From the NCBI GenBank assembly GCA_034770075.1, contig CM068384.1:91414720-91478719 (forward strand): a DNA stretch of 64,000 bases, read 5' to 3'. The position numbers and the translations under genes were made by a program. Source of the DNA: Aralia elata (Eukaryota; Streptophyta; Magnoliopsida; Apiales; Araliaceae). The notes beneath the pieces were generated by a model. It did no database searches. It had not been told where the DNA came from and saw nothing but the letters and a program-made list of their open reading frames with translations. This document shows positions 22,144 to 34,657 of the stretch, in pieces. Every line of letters begins with the position of its first letter. The first letter of the stretch is position 1.

Positions 22144-23966
22144 TGTTAGGTTTGTATGTTACGCAAGCATGCAATCAAATTACATAAATAAAGCGGAAGC
22201 GCGATAAAATCGGATTTTAAAATTTTATACAAACCATCACCAAGATCAATCTATGTGCTCAATTAACGATATAAACGAAAGATAAAGAGAATAAGAATTA
22301 TACCCTCGTAGTTCAAAGCTTCCTCGGGTACAAGTTCAACTCCTAGTCCTTCGCGTTCTCCTCGAATTCCACCGATGAGATTCCTTCCTTTGATCAACGT
22401 TAGCCACCCAAGTGTTTGGCCTCTAGAGGTGATCCACCAAGGAAGAATAGGTATTAAAGAAGTTGGGTATTTGGCAAAACCCTAGTTTCTATCTCTATAG
22501 AAATTGCAAGTACTCTCCACAATCTAATGTAAGAGTGTGTAACCCTAATCTATGATAAGACTCCTCTTATTTATAGATGTAGGAATAACCCTTCCCTAAA
22601 CTATTTAGGATTAGGGTTTCTATTATAATTAAACTCCTTTAATTATTTATGCTCCTAATCCAATTAGGAATCCATGTGAGAGTACTTCTATTAATTAATT
22701 CCCAATCCCTATTAGGAATTAAATAATAGTAATAGTAATAATAATAATAAGACTCCTCTTATTAATTTATATTTAATATTTTCAAAATATTAAATAATAA
22801 ATATTAAGCTATTTAATTTATTCTATCTCCATAGACTAAATTAAATACACTTAACTTATTATTATAATTATGCCATTTACTTCTTAAATAAATATTTTTC
22901 TTTTGCGGTGTGACCCTTTAGGTTCTCCATATTAAACCGGTTGTGAATAAATCAATTAGAACAATTCTAATCTTATTTAAATAAATAAATTAAACTATTT
23001 AATTCATTTAAATAAATAACATTTATTCTACAATAAGGGTAAGCCCCCTTAGCGATCAACGACTTTCCAGATAATATAGATTTCAACATTAATCACAAAA
23101 GAACCTTTGAGTAAATAGTTACCGTACAATTCAATCCTTCTACCATACAATGTCCCAATTAAATATAAGACATGGATTTACTGTCAAGTCTTATTTTATT
23201 TAATTATATGTATTTCGATTTCCAAATGCACAACTCTAATTAATGCAAATTAGAAACTCTTTTCTAATTTCATTCTGCCTTGGCCAAGGACTACTGAGTT
23301 ATCATTTATCGAATCACATAGGACATTCACATCTTTTACTAGACGAGGTAGATTCTTTGTTGATCATTCACCTATCTCCATGTACAACTAATTATACCCA
23401 ATCATACCCTTTGATATACCCACAAAGTCTTAAGGGACATGTCAAAGTATAACTCATCATACACAAGATACTATGATGATCTCAAGTCCAAGAATCACTT
23501 GTACTACTATCACTAGAGGAATTCCTATTGACAGGCGAGTAAAACTCCATTAGGTATTCCTTAGCGAGCCACGTTCAGTGAACTTATTCTCCAATAAGCA
23601 CCTACATACTTGCTTTAGTGTCTCCACACAAATGATTATGAGATCAATCATCCTCTTCCTAAGAGCAAGCAACGTATGTACTAATCTATCCGGATTCACT
23701 AATCCCCAATTTAGTAATCCAACGATTAGGAACAATTTTAGTTTGTGAGCTATCTAGAATTTAGATCTCATTAGCATGATCACCATCATGATTCTAAAAG
23801 CATTGCTCAAAACTATGGGTTTATCACATTTAATATAACAACACTATGTAGATAATATAAAATGCCTTTTTAAGAAAATCAATTCCTTTATTAATAAATG
23901 AATAAGATTACAAAGTATATGCTACATCATATCAAATATGATTGGCTTGTGTGCATACTACTTTCA
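22144..23966 (-). repeat. Copia solo LTR inside Athila 1 gag
   Basis: 1823 bp beginning TGTTAGG and ending TTTCA, flanked by TAAAC at 22139-22143 and TAAAC at 23967-23971, a perfect 5-bp target duplication. Its landmarks (TTTTGCGGTGTGACCCTTTAG, the CCGTACAATTCAATCC block, an AAT microsatellite and the terminal TTGGCTTG...CTTTCA) match the LTRs at 38932-40841 and 46780-48683, so it belongs to the same copia family but is more diverged. No internal copia DNA remains, the mark of LTR-LTR recombination. Orientation is minus, as for the full element. Confidence 0.92.
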
Positions 23967-23971
23967 TAAAC

Positions 23972-25320
23972 ACGACATCTAACTCTCAGCAGTATGGAAC
24001 CAGGATAAATCATACACATATAAGGGTGAATGAGGTAAGCACTGATCATATTGGGCAACCAATATCTAATTTAACTACTTTAGTTTGACAGATGGTTACA
24101 GGGAACATGCAAAAAGTAAGAGTATGTGGAATTTGTTCAAAGTCAGGGCATAATACAGATGATTGTCTAATATTGCAAGAGGATGTCATTGTTCATCAAG
24201 TCAATGCTATGGGGACATTCCTAGGACAACATCAGCAGCAATATGATCCTTATTTTGACACTAGCAGTCTAGGATGGAGAGATCATTCCAACTTGAGCTG
24301 TGGAGATTATAGGCAGCTTGATTTTCAACAGATACAACAGCAGTACCAATATGAATAAGCAGTTCCTTCCAGTTCTGAACCATCTCTTGAGGATATGTTT
24401 AAAGCCTTTATGACTCAAGTACAACAGTTTCAATAGGAAACAAAGACTTCTATACACCAGTTGGAGAATCAAGTTAGTCAGCTTGCTACAACAGTTGGTA
24501 GATAAGATTCTCAAGGCTCAGGGAGGTTACCTTCATAAATAGTTGTCAATCCAAGAGAGAATGTAAGTGCGATTACCTTGGGACGTGGTGCAGATGTATG
24601 TCAGGAAGGACAGTCAGTGCTCTTATTACAAAATAAGTTAGACAATAGTAGCACAAACAACTGGCCTATGGATGACTGTGAAGTTCCCAGAAGTAAAATT
24701 CAACTTTTCTCTGACTATAAACCAGTGCTTCCTTTTCCTCAAGTCTTAACGAAGAGATACAAAGTTGGAAAACATTCAACGTTATATACAGAGGAGTATG
24801 AAGAATTTCTAGCAGAACTGGAGAGGAGGGGATAAGAGTTTAATAATACTGAGAATGATGCTAAGGAGGAGACAGAGCCATCTAAGGTAATTCTTAACTC
24901 TTCTGTTCAGATTGAGATTAACCCCTTACCTTGTCTATTCAGGTATCCAAAGTCTAAGGAGGAGAAACAAGAGGTAGATGAATTGATAATTCCTACAAAT
25001 TTCTACAATGAGAACATGGATGATACACTGATTGATGAATACAAAAATACCTTGGCTATGGAGTTTGATGATAAAGAGATTGAGATCAATGATTATGAGG
25101 TTATAAGGTATCTTGGTATGGTTAATTCTGTTTTTGCTATTGATATTTTTGACCCTATAATACAGAAATCTTTTGAGCTAAAACAACAGGAGGATTTAAG
25201 GGCTGCAGTTTCTAATGGCTGGGAGATAGAGGAAGATGTATAATGGAGCAAAATCAATCTTTGAAGGATGCTCCTAATTTAGAATTGGAACCACTACCAG
25301 CTCACTTGCAGTTTACAAGT
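23972..25320 (+). pseudogene. Athila 1 gag 3' part and pol remnant
   Basis: Reading resumes in the same phase after the solo LTR (NSQQYGTR). A zinc-knuckle-like CGICSKSGHNTDDC lies at about 24130-24170. A TAG follows QVQQFQ at 24433-24435. After NPRENVSAITL (about 24550) come sequences not found in element 2 (24590-24830), then the post-protease block VFAIDIFDPIIQKSFE (about 25130-25180). The protease catalytic segment is missing. Confidence 0.7.
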
Positions 25321-26508
25321 CCAATTACATAGATAGAGAGGATTGATGTCAAACCAATGACAGTACAAGAGCAGCTGCTTGGGAGGCAACTTAAGATTCA
25401 GATTTGATTTTTTATCCCTTTACTTTTTATTTTGTAGATGCATGCTAGTTAGTAGTACCATCTTCTTTGCATGATTGTCTTACATTGGGGACAATATAAG
25501 GTTTGAGTGTGGGGGAGGGGTTTAGGTTATTATTTGAGTTATTAGGTTATTATTTAGGATATAATATGCTGGATATGATGCTCTGAAAAAAATTGAAATT
25601 TTTTCTGACTGTACGATCGTAGTGTTCTGCTAAGCTTTTGAAGGTTGAAATCGTAGAGTAAATATATTGCAGAATTTGATTTGATGCTTTATTAACTGAT
25701 AAATAATAATCACTTAGTTAGGATCCATATGAACTAATTTTGAATTAGGATTGCTTTGCATGGATACTTGAATATGGGATACATGATTACTTGACTGAGT
25801 TATTTGTGGGATTATCCTTTGTGCACTGATTTTGAGATTTGAGACTTGTTTAAACTGTTATTTTGTTTGTAGAACCTTGTGCAAGAAAAATCTTTCAAAA
25901 AAATGGAAAATTGTGGAAATTACAGAATGAAAAAAAATACAGATGTCTTGTGGTGGGTTGAGATGGAGCGTAAAACGCACTCACCCATAAACACAAGAGC
26001 GAGATGGAACGTATCCTTTGTGCACTTGTTCCGTTCAGATGTTCTATACATCATTCCGATTGGTTCGCACACTCAACGTTGAATTTATTCCTTTCCTGTA
26101 TCTGCATATTAATTTTAATCATTTCCTTTCCATTTATATTAGCATACTTAAAATTATGCAATGATGATAACTCTAATGGAAAGACATGATCACAACCAAT
26201 GTTAAATAACGACAACTTATGTACAGATTGAACAGTATGAAAACAAGAATACTGACAAGAAAAACTAGAATGAATATTATGAAAATAAGAACATTGAAAA
26301 CGGGAATAAACAGTACGTATGATCATAAACCAACTCAACATATATTAAACATCCTCCATAGTTTATGATAAAGATGATTCTATCATCAAAATAACAAAAA
26401 CAAATTTATCAATGGAAGCATGCAAAACATATTTTAATAAACTCATAAAAACACTAGATGCATTAGTTAATCTAACCGAAATAACTAACCACTTATACAA
26501 ATCACATG

Positions 26509-26754
26509 TTAATGCAACTTTCCATCCATCACATCTCTCATGCTAATTTGATGATGACCACTAATCAAATCAAATTTAGACCAAATACAAGTACTATGCA
26601 ATTCATCTAGCATATTATCTAAGCAAAGAATAGGATAACGATACATTACGGTGATGTTGTTGACCTCTTGGAAATTAATGCTGAATCTCTGCGTCCTATC
26701 CTTCTTAGGTACTATGATCTCATGAACGGCACACAAACTCTTGCTTTCTTTCAC
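26509..26754 (-). pseudogene. Gypsy RT fragment
   Basis: 81 codons covering the fingers-palm start of RT: IVPKKD, then YRYPILCLDNMLDELH and SKFDLISGHHQISM, equivalent to the gypsy motif series VPKKDG, RHPIPRLDDMLDEL and SKIDLKSGYHQIRM. It ends before the catalytic YxDD. Divergent from consensus (for example Cys for the conserved Pro-Arg), so old. Confidence 0.75.
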
Positions 26755-27659
26755 GATACCCCTCTCTATTAACTCTTCAACCTGCCTTTGTAACTCCGTC
26801 GCCTCCTCGAGAATGCTATAGGTTGATCGGTATGGAATGATAGCAACCTGAAATAGAGAAACAATAGAGATAGATACAACCGAGTTAAACTAGTTAGTAT
26901 TCAAAAGCATCTCTTTGTACGAACGTACAATCATCGGTTATTTAAAATACAATACTCCTTCCCACTCACTCTCTTTTTCATAGTCACTGGTTTTCTCTCT
27001 CTTCTTTTTGCTCAATTTTTATCTCAACTGTTTCATTCTCACTCTTTTCAATCTCTTTTTTGTTTTCACCCTCACTTTAATCTACTTCCTCTTTTTTACT
27101 CACAATCTTTTGACCATTCTCTTTATTTTGTTCACTCTCTTGATTTTGATCACTACTTTTTCGTAAGTTCTCTAGATCTTTATGAATCTTCTTGGGTGTT
27201 ATAGGATAAAAGTGACTTTTCTTTAATTATGCACGAATGAATACTAATTCGTAAAACCATCATGCTTCACGCGTCTATCGTTTTGCCATGGTCTCCCAAG
27301 TAACAAATGACAAGTATGCGTTGAACTACATCGCATAGTATTTCATCTTCATATCTGCCAATGATAAAAGAAACTGACACCTGCCTATTCACCTCAACCT
27401 CTTCATAATCGTTGATCCCTTGTAACTTGTAAGGGTGAGGGTGTGCAACTGTAGACAGACCTAGCTTCTCTACCATTGTAGTGCTAGCAATGTTAGTACT
27501 AATATCACAATCAATTTTTACAATACATATCTTACTTTGGACAAGAAACCTAGTATAAAAGATGTCCTTTTACTGTATTGTATCTTCCTTTTTAACTTGC
27601 ACACTTGTAGCTTTTCTCGTCACCAATGACTCTTCACGGGTAGCATGATCTTTTTCAAC

Positions 27660-28117
27660 TTTTACCTCACTTGGCTGAACTCCCTATGCGCCTTAAGAGT
27701 GTTTTCTGGCTGTCTCCAATGTGACTCCAACCTGTATAACCACCTATGAACCTCTTTATCGTCATCCAATGTTGATCGCCTTAGATGTTGCTCTAAACGT
27801 TTTGGAGATGCATACTCCTTCCTCCCATTTAACTGGATTGGAACAAATCGCTTCCTTATCACGATTTTCAACTCCTCTCATGTCTCAATCGGACGCTCTC
27901 CATATCTTCTCCTGCTAATCACAAATTGATCCCACCATGTAGCTGCATAATCGGAGAACTCTAGAACCACAAGTTTGACCTTCCCATGCTCGGAATAGTC
28001 ATGATAGTCAAACTCTCACTCTTTTTTCTCTCACTTCAAATATGCTTCAGGATCATTCATGTCTTGAAAAGATTTCCTTTGAAGTTCAGGAGTACTTTCA
28101 AACTCGTAATCAAACAT
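27660..28117 (-). pseudogene. Gypsy gag fragment
   Basis: The start at 28117 gives a frame MFDYEFESTPELQRKSFQDMNDPEAYLK, interrupted soon after; later frames give YGERPI and LKIVIRKRFVP, the usual gypsy gag series leading to the RRFVP motif. Several stops and frameshifts. The same gag region is fused to copia in the two composite modules. Confidence 0.7.
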
Positions 28118-28598
28118 GTTTGCTGCAAAACAAATGTTAGTAGATAAAAGTTTTTCTCACCACTCCCATACGTGTTTCGCTCAAACAATGTTTCACTCGT
28201 ATATCACTCAACTAGATTTTACCCTCTAATAATCTTACCACTCTTGCCTTTTACCGCTCAAATATTCCTTTTTATAGGTTCTTTTTTGAATTCACCAAAC
28301 AATATTCACAATATACTATTTAATCCAACAAGAACTTATCAAGAACAAAATAGAAGGTATGCGTCTCGGATTACCAACAAAGTTACGGGTCGTGCGCTTT
28401 GTAAACTCCTTGTATGCCTTTAAATTTCTAGGAAAACTTGTTAGGCTTGTGGAAGTTTATGGCATTGCTCGGTCGGAATTGATGATTGAGTGCTCAAATT
28501 ATCACTACTGAATTTGTTAGCGAGCAAATAAAATAAACTGATTTTTTTTGATAATCAAACAATAAAATTATAGGATAAATAACCCGCAAGATACTTAA

Positions 28599-28609
28599 CT
28601 TTGATACCA
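28599..28609 (-). other. Primer binding site (iMet type), gypsy
   Basis: Minus strand TGGTATCAAAG, two bases from the LTR end at 28612. It confirms that LTR 4 is the 5' LTR of the leftward element. Confidence 0.8.
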
Positions 28610-28611
28610 AA

Positions 28612-29726
28612 TGATAGACTCCACGACACACTTGCATGAGGTGGTGGTTGCCGAATCGTTTCTAGTAAGTTGTTTGGTGGAACACTCTCGACACCTCAGC
28701 CCTTTGTCTGTATTGAGACGAGAACCTTGGTACAATCAATAGTGCAATAAAATCTGCGTTGAATGGACACCAACAACATCTTAACCCGTTGCTTATATGT
28801 AAGCAAACCTTAGTACAATCGTCGATTGATGCGGTAAAAGGCGCCACACCCAACTATGTATTGTTGAATGATAAATCAAAATTGAATCTCAAAGAAAACT
28901 AAGAATAGCTTAGAAATTCTTAAAGAACCAAAAGAAGTGAAAATCTCATAAGTATTTTATTAATTGAATGAAGCGTATCAATTACATCAGCTTTGTCCCC
29001 CTATTTATACTACTAAAAGTAGTCCTAATCCTAAAAACAAAAGGAACAAATTACATAACAATCAAACTTAAAATTGGAATGAAAATTCTAACTAAATAAA
29101 ATCCTAATTACATCAGTATTAAAAACTAATTTTTTAGAATCCAAGAATAAGATTTGAAATTGAAATTGAATCCCACAAAATCAGATTTTCTAGCTGCGTT
29201 CGGACCTTACGATTGTCACGTAAAAACTAATTCAGCTTGCTGAATGTTAATAACGTGAAGGATGATTGGCCCACATGAATGTATAAACCTATTAGTATGG
29301 TTGTTGATCTGTGGCCCATATGACATATGCTGAATATGCTAGCTTAGTTGTTGATCCGTGTATTGTAATTGCTTAATTAAAATTGCTAAATCTGTGAAAT
29401 GCTAGGATGATTAGAATTGGGCTTGAATTGCGCCCCCTTGGGTCCAATAATGCTTGGGTCATGCTAATTAATTGAAGAACAACTCTTTTATTGAATTTCC
29501 TTGAATAATTTTCAGCGCGAACTTCTTAAATTAGTCCATTAAGCCCCTCCTTGAATCTTTTAGCCCTTGCCCTTGTAATTGGTCAAATGGGAACTTGAAT
29601 TGGATCAATCTAAGTTTTATCTCCTTGTTGCCCATCCATGCCTAAGCTAAGCATACTCTCATCATTCATCTCCTTTTGACAAGGATTTGTCTCATCATTT
29701 GATGTGGCCCTGGTCAGGATGTGTTA
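28612..29726 (-). repeat. Gypsy LTR 4 (5' LTR of minus-strand element)
   Basis: About 1115 bp; its inner end next to the primer site is TGATAGACTCC (plus strand), the outer end aligns with the start of LTR 1. It matches LTR 3 closely over most of its length. Outer boundary approximate. Beyond it, 29727-30060 is AT-rich with no gene. Confidence 0.75.
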
Positions 29727-30061
29727 ACCTAATAAACCTAATAGACCTCGACTGATCTTGATCCATAGACCTAATAGGTTAACCATTTAGGTCAAGATGT
29801 GGTTTTAGATAAACATATATGGACCGGATATTTTCAACAACAAATATTTATATATTAGTTAAATTAGTATTTATATCTTTATATATTTACATAAATAAAA
29901 TATATACCATCGTGTATGTGTATATGTAAATATATATAGACATATGGGTCAATATATTATTGTTATTTTATTTTATCATGTATGCATTAACATATGATTC
30001 ATTTTTATTATTGTGTTATTATAAATATAACTAATATCAACCTTTTTAAAATTAAAAAACT

Positions 30062-30160
30062 TGCGGTAACCATTGCCTTATGGTTTTCATGAGGTCAAGA
30101 GTTCGCTTATTTCATTCATGGGTGTGTGAGTATGGAACTTAGCAAAAAAAAAAACTCACA
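30062..30160 (+). mobile_element. Possible SINE remnant
   Basis: About 90 bp containing GCGGTAACC..., GAGGTCAAGAGTTCGC (resembling a pol III B box) and ending GGAACTTAGC followed by 11 A. The layout fits a plant tRNA-derived SINE with its tail, but the A box is poor and no flanking duplication was found. Confidence 0.25.
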
Positions 30161-30419
30161 AAGTATTAATCCTCGCATTGTCCCGTGGGAGTTTAAATTC
30201 TCCGTGGTGATGGAGATGGTTATTAAATTTTAATTTCCGTGAGAAATGGGGTGGGTATGAGAAATATTTATGATTTCTAGGAACGTGGGTGGGATGTGTA
30301 ATTATAAATTATAGTGTCTCATAATTTTTAATCAAGTTCCTGCACTTTTGTGCATTTGAATTTCGTTCATTATTGAATTATAAATTTTTCAATAATGCTT
30401 CTTGGACCGTCTATAAAAG

Positions 30420-31345
30420 GAGTTTATGCCATTTGTTCGGCTAAACTCAGTTGTTATGTTTCTATCAATTTATTGAATTGTTTACGACTCTTTGGAGCTA
30501 TTTAAATTTAATCCAATCCAGATTGCTTTGGTGCATATCCTGATGTTATGACTGAGTATGAACAACCCTGGCAATAGGGGATATTATGTTATGGTCGGGT
30601 AACCAACATACGCTATAAAAACATAGCATGAGAAAGATATTACGCGAACATATGTATTATTAGGCTGATCACCTAATGATACTATGGGAAAATAGTTCAT
30701 AGTCTTTGTGACTATTGAATGTTATGGAAAGAGTTCGCAGTCTTTGTGACTGTTGAACGTTATGGAAAGAGTTCATGGTCTCTATGACCACTTAGTGACC
30801 TTCAAAAATTTTCCCTTGTGAATGTATAACAAATTTTGAGATTTCAAAAATTTAAATCTTTTCAAAAATTTGAAGTTCAATAACCTGTAAAGAAATTTTC
30901 ATTGACTTCTTTAAATTGTCGTTAAGAATAATTCTTTTTAAATCTTTGAATATTGATTTGTTTCAAGTTATTTCTATTTTGTTTTAAACTGCTATACTTG
31001 CTAAGTAAATTAGTTGCTTACTCTTGCATAAAATTCATGTTTACAGCTAAGTTAGAGGAACCCAGGGGGTCTAGTATAAAGGATAAGGGAAAAGACAAGG
31101 CCAACGAAGAAGATAAATAAATAATATTGTATTAGTTAAATAAATAATGTAATATTTTGGAACTAATGTTTAGTTCTAGTAATGTAATTAAGACATGAGC
31201 ATGTATGTGTAAATAATATAAATAATAAATGTATTTGTGTAACCTAACTTATATTAATGGCTAGTTATCATGTATATGGATAAATAGTGATGCACCAAGT
31301 CTGCTGTAGCGAGTACACAGATTTTGTTTGGGGGGGGTCACAATA
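30420..31345 (+). repeat. Unassigned dispersed repeat X, copy 2
   Basis: The partner of 4390-5285: the same order of a GTC...GAC hairpin block, 'TTGCTTACTC', a purine-rich block near 31045-31110 and CACCAAGT...G-run...AAGGG near 31286-31348. This copy has the hairpin block three times as a 38-bp tandem repeat (30695-30800). No long frame. 31345-31790 holds nothing I recognise. Confidence 0.4.
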
Positions 31346-32151
31346 AGGGCATAAAGGGTGCCTAAGAAGGATGAGTATAGTTTCAAGTAATTCAATGGGT
31401 TTCGTTATGCTGTATTTACCTATATATCTTTTACATCCTCCACTCTATTGATCAAGGGATGGTGAAACAGGAAGGTAAGACTAATGTGGTGATGGAGTTA
31501 TTAACCTTACAAAGTATCGACTAAACTCTAAGGCCTGAGTATATGTTGATATAAAGTAAATTTAGTATAAAGTTGAAAGAATCAACGACAACAACCAGAA
31601 TGTATCTCGGTAAAGCAAAGGTACTACAAATTGTAAATATGTGTTTTATCTTGGTGTTATGACTTCTATTCATATTTATAATTGCTTGTGTAAGGTGAAT
31701 ATGATTTACATAGTATTAATGAAAATAGAAAGTTTCCCTTATGAAGTTAACATATAGGCATCTTAAGATTTCATCCATGACATTATATATGAAAATTAAA
31801 ATGAGAGAATGACAAAAACTAAAGTGAGTGTAAAATATTTTCACTATTCAGTTTAACAACCGGATACATGTGTTTGTTATACAAGATAAGAAAATAAATA
31901 AAAGAGATAAGAGTAAATATTATCACAACTACTATAACTATCTAATCTATATATTTAAAACCCATTTGAGCGGATAACATTTGCTGTCGAAAATATCGAA
32001 TGGTCTAATACCCCCCCACCCGTCAAGCGGATGGTGGTGGAATGACCGTCAGCTTGCTGCACAGAAACTTAAATCTATTGATACCTAGGGGCTTTGTAAA
32101 AATATCGGCAACTTGATTATTCGTGGAAATAAAACGATATCTAAGATCTCG

Positions 32152-32432
32152 TTATGCAACTTTCTCATGAACAAAATGAAAATCAACTTCCACATGTTTC
32201 ATGCGAGCATAGAAAACAGGATTAGTAGCCAAGTAAGTCGCACCGATATTATCACACCACAACATAGGTGGTTCGGACATGAAGATTCCTAACTCAAAAA
32301 ATAAATATTGAAGCCAAGTTAACTCAACTATTATATCGGTTAAACATTTATACTCTGTCTCCGTGGACGAACGGGCAACCGTACATTGTTTACTAAACTT
32401 CCACGAAATAAGATTTGGTCCCATGAATATGG
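32152..32432 (-). pseudogene. Copia 3 RNase H fragment
   Basis: On the minus strand: MGPNLISW, then KQCTVARSSTETEYKCL, LPxLWCDNIGATYLATNPVFYARMKHVEVDFHFVHEKVA. This is the copia RNase H with the conserved SSTExEY and WCDNxxA motifs, and it is very similar to 56600-56900 in copia 2. It is fused to gypsy gag near 32433; the first 70 bp of the window carry the same fusion. Confidence 0.85.
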
Positions 32433-34603
32433 AACAGATCATCACAGTTTTAACTGCTCCCATGTCTCGATCGGACGTTTTCCATATCTCCTCCTAATCA
32501 CAAATTGATACCACCACGTAGTTGCATAATCGGAGAATTCTAAAACCGCAAGTTTGACCTTCCTATGCTCGAAATAGTCATAATAGTTAAACTCCCACTC
32601 CTTCCTTTTCTCCCACTTCAAATATGCTTAAGGATCATTCTTGTTTTGGAAAGAATTCCTTCAAATTTCAGGAGTACTCTCAAAATCGTAATCATACATT
32701 TTTGCTGCAAAACAAAAGGTAGTGGATAAAATTTTTTCTCACCATTCCCTTACGTGTTTCGCTCAAACAATGTTTCACTCGTGTATCACTCAATTTGCTT
32801 TTACCCTTTAATGATCTCACCACTCTTGCATTTTACCTCTCAATATTCTCTTTTATAGGTTCTTTTTGAATTCACCAAACAAAATCACAGTTTAGTATTT
32901 TAATTCAACAAGAACTTATCACAAAACAAAATATAGTAAGATATAACTATGGTTACTAACAAGGGTCACGGGTTGCCGATTGTAAGCTTCAGATTGATCC
33001 TCTGAATGAACTTTCAATAATCTCAAGCCTCACGGATTGGTTTGCTCTAATTCGTATGCCTTCAAATTTTTGGGAAAGCTTTTTAGGCTAGCAAAAATTC
33101 TAAGGCTTTGCTTGATCAGAATTGATGGATTTGATGGTGTGTTACAAATTTGGTTAGTACAATTGAAACCAAGAAATCTGATGTATTGAATTTTTTTTTG
33201 TATATATATTTTTTATACTCTTCAATATGTACATAAGTTGTCATTATTTAACATTGGATGTGATCATGTCTTTTCATTTGGGCAATCATCATTACATGAT
33301 TTTAAGAATGTTGTCGTGAATGGAAAGGAGTCTAAAATTGATTTTAAATGTGTTTATCATCAAATTAGAGTAATGTATGGTTTACATGCGTGTTTAGTTA
33401 TATCATTCGGATTAGCTAATGCATTGCATGCTTTCATGAGCATATTGAGCCATATTTTGTATTCTTTCATGGGAAAATTTGTTGTTCTCTCTTTTTATAA
33501 GTCTGTTTGTGATTATCGTAATGTTAATTATGTAATTGAGTTTTCATCTTGTGAAGATGGATGTGACCTTTTAATTCCATTAATGCCATTACTTGATCTT
33601 GAATGTGTTAATGTCGATGGAAAGGGAAAGGCTGAAATTGATATGCAAATGTAGAAAAGGAATAGATTCAACGTTAAGCAACATGCGAACCAATCAGAAT
33701 AATGCATTAAGAGTCTAAATGGAAGTGTTTTAATTTTTGATCTAGTAGACTATGCATATAAATTTGAGTTTCTTGAGTTCTTAGTGAATACACAAAAGAT
33801 ACATGTTGATTGCTTTTGTGTTGTGTTCAATTCAGGAATTCAAGAGTGTTTGCATATGCGACGTGACAAGTTTCAAAAATTGATATTTGACCCAGGTGCA
33901 AAGAAGTGAGTATTTTTATGAATGGTCGAGGTCATCAGATTGACTTTTGATCCAAGAATTCATAAGTGGACGGATATGCAACATGAAGGGGTTCTACATA
34001 CTGAGTTTTGATCCAGGAGGAAAAGAAACTTTTCATAGTCTTTCTTGCGTTTATTTTAATGCATACACGTTTATTTTATTAGGTAGGAATTTTGATTGCA
34101 TTGTTGCTATAGTTGCTAACTTAGTTTGTTTTGATGTAGGGACAAATGTGAGGACGAATCCTATTCAAGAGGAGGGAATGACAGATTTGAGGACAAATCC
34201 TTTTCAAGAGGAGGGGAATGATGCGATTTTGGTCAGGGCCGCATCGAATGACAATAACTTAATTCAAGTCTCGGGGGTTCATCAGGTGATTTTAAGTAAT
34301 TGGGGTGAAAATTATTTAAGAAAATTCAATAAAAGAGTTGTTCCTCAATTATTTAGCATGGCTCAAGCATTATTGGACTAAGGGAGCTCAATTCAAACCC
34401 AAATAATGTCAAATTAAAGACCAATTAGACTAATCCAATTGGCCAATTCAATTCAGCCCATGCACGAATTTTATAATTCAGCATCAAACGTGGTGATATT
34501 CAATATAATGTGATTACATTGGGCATTATGTGGGCCTTCTTTATTCAAATATAACATACACAGACATGTTCATCAATTCAATTCTATCATTCATGCAAGG
34601 GGA

Positions 34604-34657
<54 letters not shown>

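Larger units (their letters stand above)
19536..25970 (+). mobile_element. Athila-type LTR retrotransposon 1, deleted
   Basis: 5' LTR, Asp-tRNA type primer site, gag, a remnant of the region after the protease and a 3' untranslated part with a G-rich polypurine-like tract (GTGTGGGGGAGGGG, about 25507-25520). Compared with element 2 it lacks the protease core, all of RT, RNase H and integrase (junctions near 24950 and 25320), and no 3' LTR is present before gypsy DNA takes over at about 26051. It interrupts gypsy LTR 3 at its left end. Confidence 0.8.
26051..28598 (-). mobile_element. Minus-strand gypsy body, degenerate
   Basis: Read leftwards from the primer site at 28599-28609: gag (28117 to about 27660), protease region (27476-27267, with LSTVAHPHPYKLQ and CDVVQ), RT fragment (26754-26509, with VPKKDRTQRFSINFQEVNN and LDELHSTCIWSKFDL) and a tail matching the RT-remnant region of the composite module (26341-26051). 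RNase H and integrase are absent. Frames are interrupted throughout. With LTR 4 at 28612-29726 as 5' LTR this is a defective non-autonomous gypsy copy; its lineage (chromovirus-like) is uncertain. 25970-26050 is unassigned. Confidence 0.75.

Noticed and set aside
31345..31790. Weak PPR-like words in frames of the plus strand
   Set aside because: Only one short stretch resembled a repeat, broken by stops in every frame, with no periodicity.
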